Shown here: positions 63,365 through 64,000 of the stretch, in pieces
Layout: each line of letters opens with the position of its first letter
Position numbering within the stretch: position 1 is the stretch's first letter
From: Chitinophaga sp. YR627
GTDB taxonomy: Bacteria > Bacteroidota > Bacteroidia > Chitinophagales > Chitinophagaceae
Length of the DNA stretch: 64,000 nt
Assembly (NCBI RefSeq): GCF_900114995.1
Contig: NZ_FOUX01000002.1
Location: 682,001 to 746,000, forward strand
Direction of reading: 5' to 3'
Notes under the pieces: generated by a model
Databases searched by the model: none
The model's input: the letters and a program-made list of their open reading frames with translations, nothing else
Told to the model about the DNA's origin: nothing
Made by a program: the position numbers and the translations under genes

Positions 63365-63841
63365 ATGAATACGAATATTGGCATCACAGAAGCAAACAGA
63401 CAGCAGGTATCCAACCAGCTGGCCAAATTACTGGCTGATGAATATGTACTGTATACAAAGACACGTAATGCACACTGGAATGTAGAAGGACCAGATTTCC
63501 ATGCGATGCACCTGTTCTTCGAATCTCAGTACAATCAGCTGGATGAGATCATGGACAGCGTGGCGGAAAGAATCCGTTCACTCGGCCACTATGCACCGGC
63601 TACACTGAAAAGCTTCCTGGAACTGACACATCTGACAGAGTATAGCGAAAGACAGAATGATAGCCTTGGCTTCATTAAAGAACTGCTGGGCGATCACGAA
63701 AGCATCATCGAATTTATCCGTGGTAATATCGACGCATTTGCCAATACGTTCAAAGACGCAGGTACCAGTGATTTCATCACCGGTCTGCTGGAAGAACATG
63801 AGAAAATGGCGTGGATGTTAAGAGCCCACTACAGAGGTTAA
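63365..63841 (+). CDS. dps: Dps-family DNA-protecting ferritin-like protein
   Basis: A 158-residue Dps. KLLADEYVLYTKTRNAHWNV, GPDFHAMHLFFESQYNQLDE and IMDSVAERIRSLGHYAPATL match the family. The ferroxidase ligands are the His of NAHWNVEG and the Asp/Glu of the following helix (FHAMHLFFESQYNQLDEIMD), shared between subunits of the dodecamer. GLLEEHEKMAWMLRAHYRG is the C-terminal helix. It stores iron and protects DNA from peroxide in the cytoplasm. Confidence 0.95.
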   Translation: MNTNIGITEANRQQVSNQLAKLLADEYVLYTKTRNAHWNVEGPDFHAMHLFFESQYNQLDEIMDSVAERIRSLGHYAPATLKSFLELTHLTEYSERQNDSLGFIKELLGDHESIIEFIRGNIDAFANTFKDAGTSDFITGLLEEHEKMAWMLRAHYRG

Positions 63842-63864
63842 AACCTACTTTATCATAAATAGTA

Positions 63865-63894
63865 AATGCCGCAGCTTATATGAGCTGCGGCATT
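63865..63894 (+). terminator. Terminator after dps
   Basis: AATGCCGCAGCT and GCTGCGGCATTTT form a long perfect stem with a short TATA-type loop, followed by TTTTCATTATT. It begins 24 bases after the dps stop. Confidence 0.85.
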
Positions 63895-64000
63895 TTCATT
63901 ATTACGCCGTTCGCCCCCCTTATATGATCTTTTTTCGGATCTATGGAATTGTACAACACTTTCGATGATTTGTAAATCCGCCGTACTGCCAGTTTCAGAT

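Overview
The window looks like a chromosomal segment of a chitin-degrading Bacteroidota, most likely Chitinophaga or a close relative. The evidence is a SusC/FecR/ECF-sigma module, several secreted enzymes with type IX secretion system (T9SS) C-terminal sorting domains, a PorP/SprF-OmpA-gliding-type locus, Bacteroidota-style TAnnTTTG promoter boxes and weak Shine-Dalgarno use. I found no rRNA, tRNA, CRISPR array, integrase or transposase.

Layout. (1) 1-2890, minus strand: the 5' part of a SusC-like TonB-dependent receptor, its FecR-type anti-sigma factor and an ECF sigma factor. (2) 3180-14111, minus strand: a block of secreted polymer-degrading proteins: a metzincin protease, a GH16 glucanase, a GH18 chitinase, a TIM-barrel-like protein of unclear family and a large chitinase with two GH18 domains. 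They share modules (a CBM6-like domain, a beta/gamma-crystallin domain, T9SS tails). (3) 14430-19638, minus strand: OmpA/PD40 protein, PorP/SprF protein and a DUF11 protein with a type-B gliding/T9SS tail. (4) 19639-22612: sparse DNA with an atypical response regulator lacking the phospho-acceptor Asp, a decayed S9 peptidase pseudogene and large inverted repeats. (5) 22613-29242, minus strand: AhpD-like protein, Crp/Fnr regulator, S10 peptidase, GH13 amylase and a DUF5703 protein.

(6) 29466-33076, plus strand: a truncated glycosyltransferase, then a two-gene unit made of a ketoacyl synthase III fused to a heme-oxygenase-like diiron-oxidase-type domain and an uncharacterised partner. (7) 33059-41547, minus strand: recD-recC-recB. 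(8) 41649-45451 and 52132-55846, minus strand: two paralogous three-subunit molybdenum hydroxylase operons, only one with a Tat signal. Between them lie a CHASE3-type histidine kinase with a response regulator, an SF1 helicase, an orphan ABC ATPase, a diacylglycerol-kinase-family protein and surE. (9) 55973-57297: two related small lipoproteins. (10) 57837-63106, plus strand: a compact cluster of class III aminotransferase, Zn-dehydrogenase, HAD phosphatase, MFS transporter and fold-type I aminotransferase, which looks like an unassigned small-molecule pathway. (11) 63365-63841: Dps.

The two best candidates for undescribed biology are the KAS III-oxidase fusion pair (30286-33076) and the aminotransferase/dehydrogenase/phosphatase/exporter cluster (57837-63106). 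All functional calls were made by reading motifs and architecture; no database search was run.
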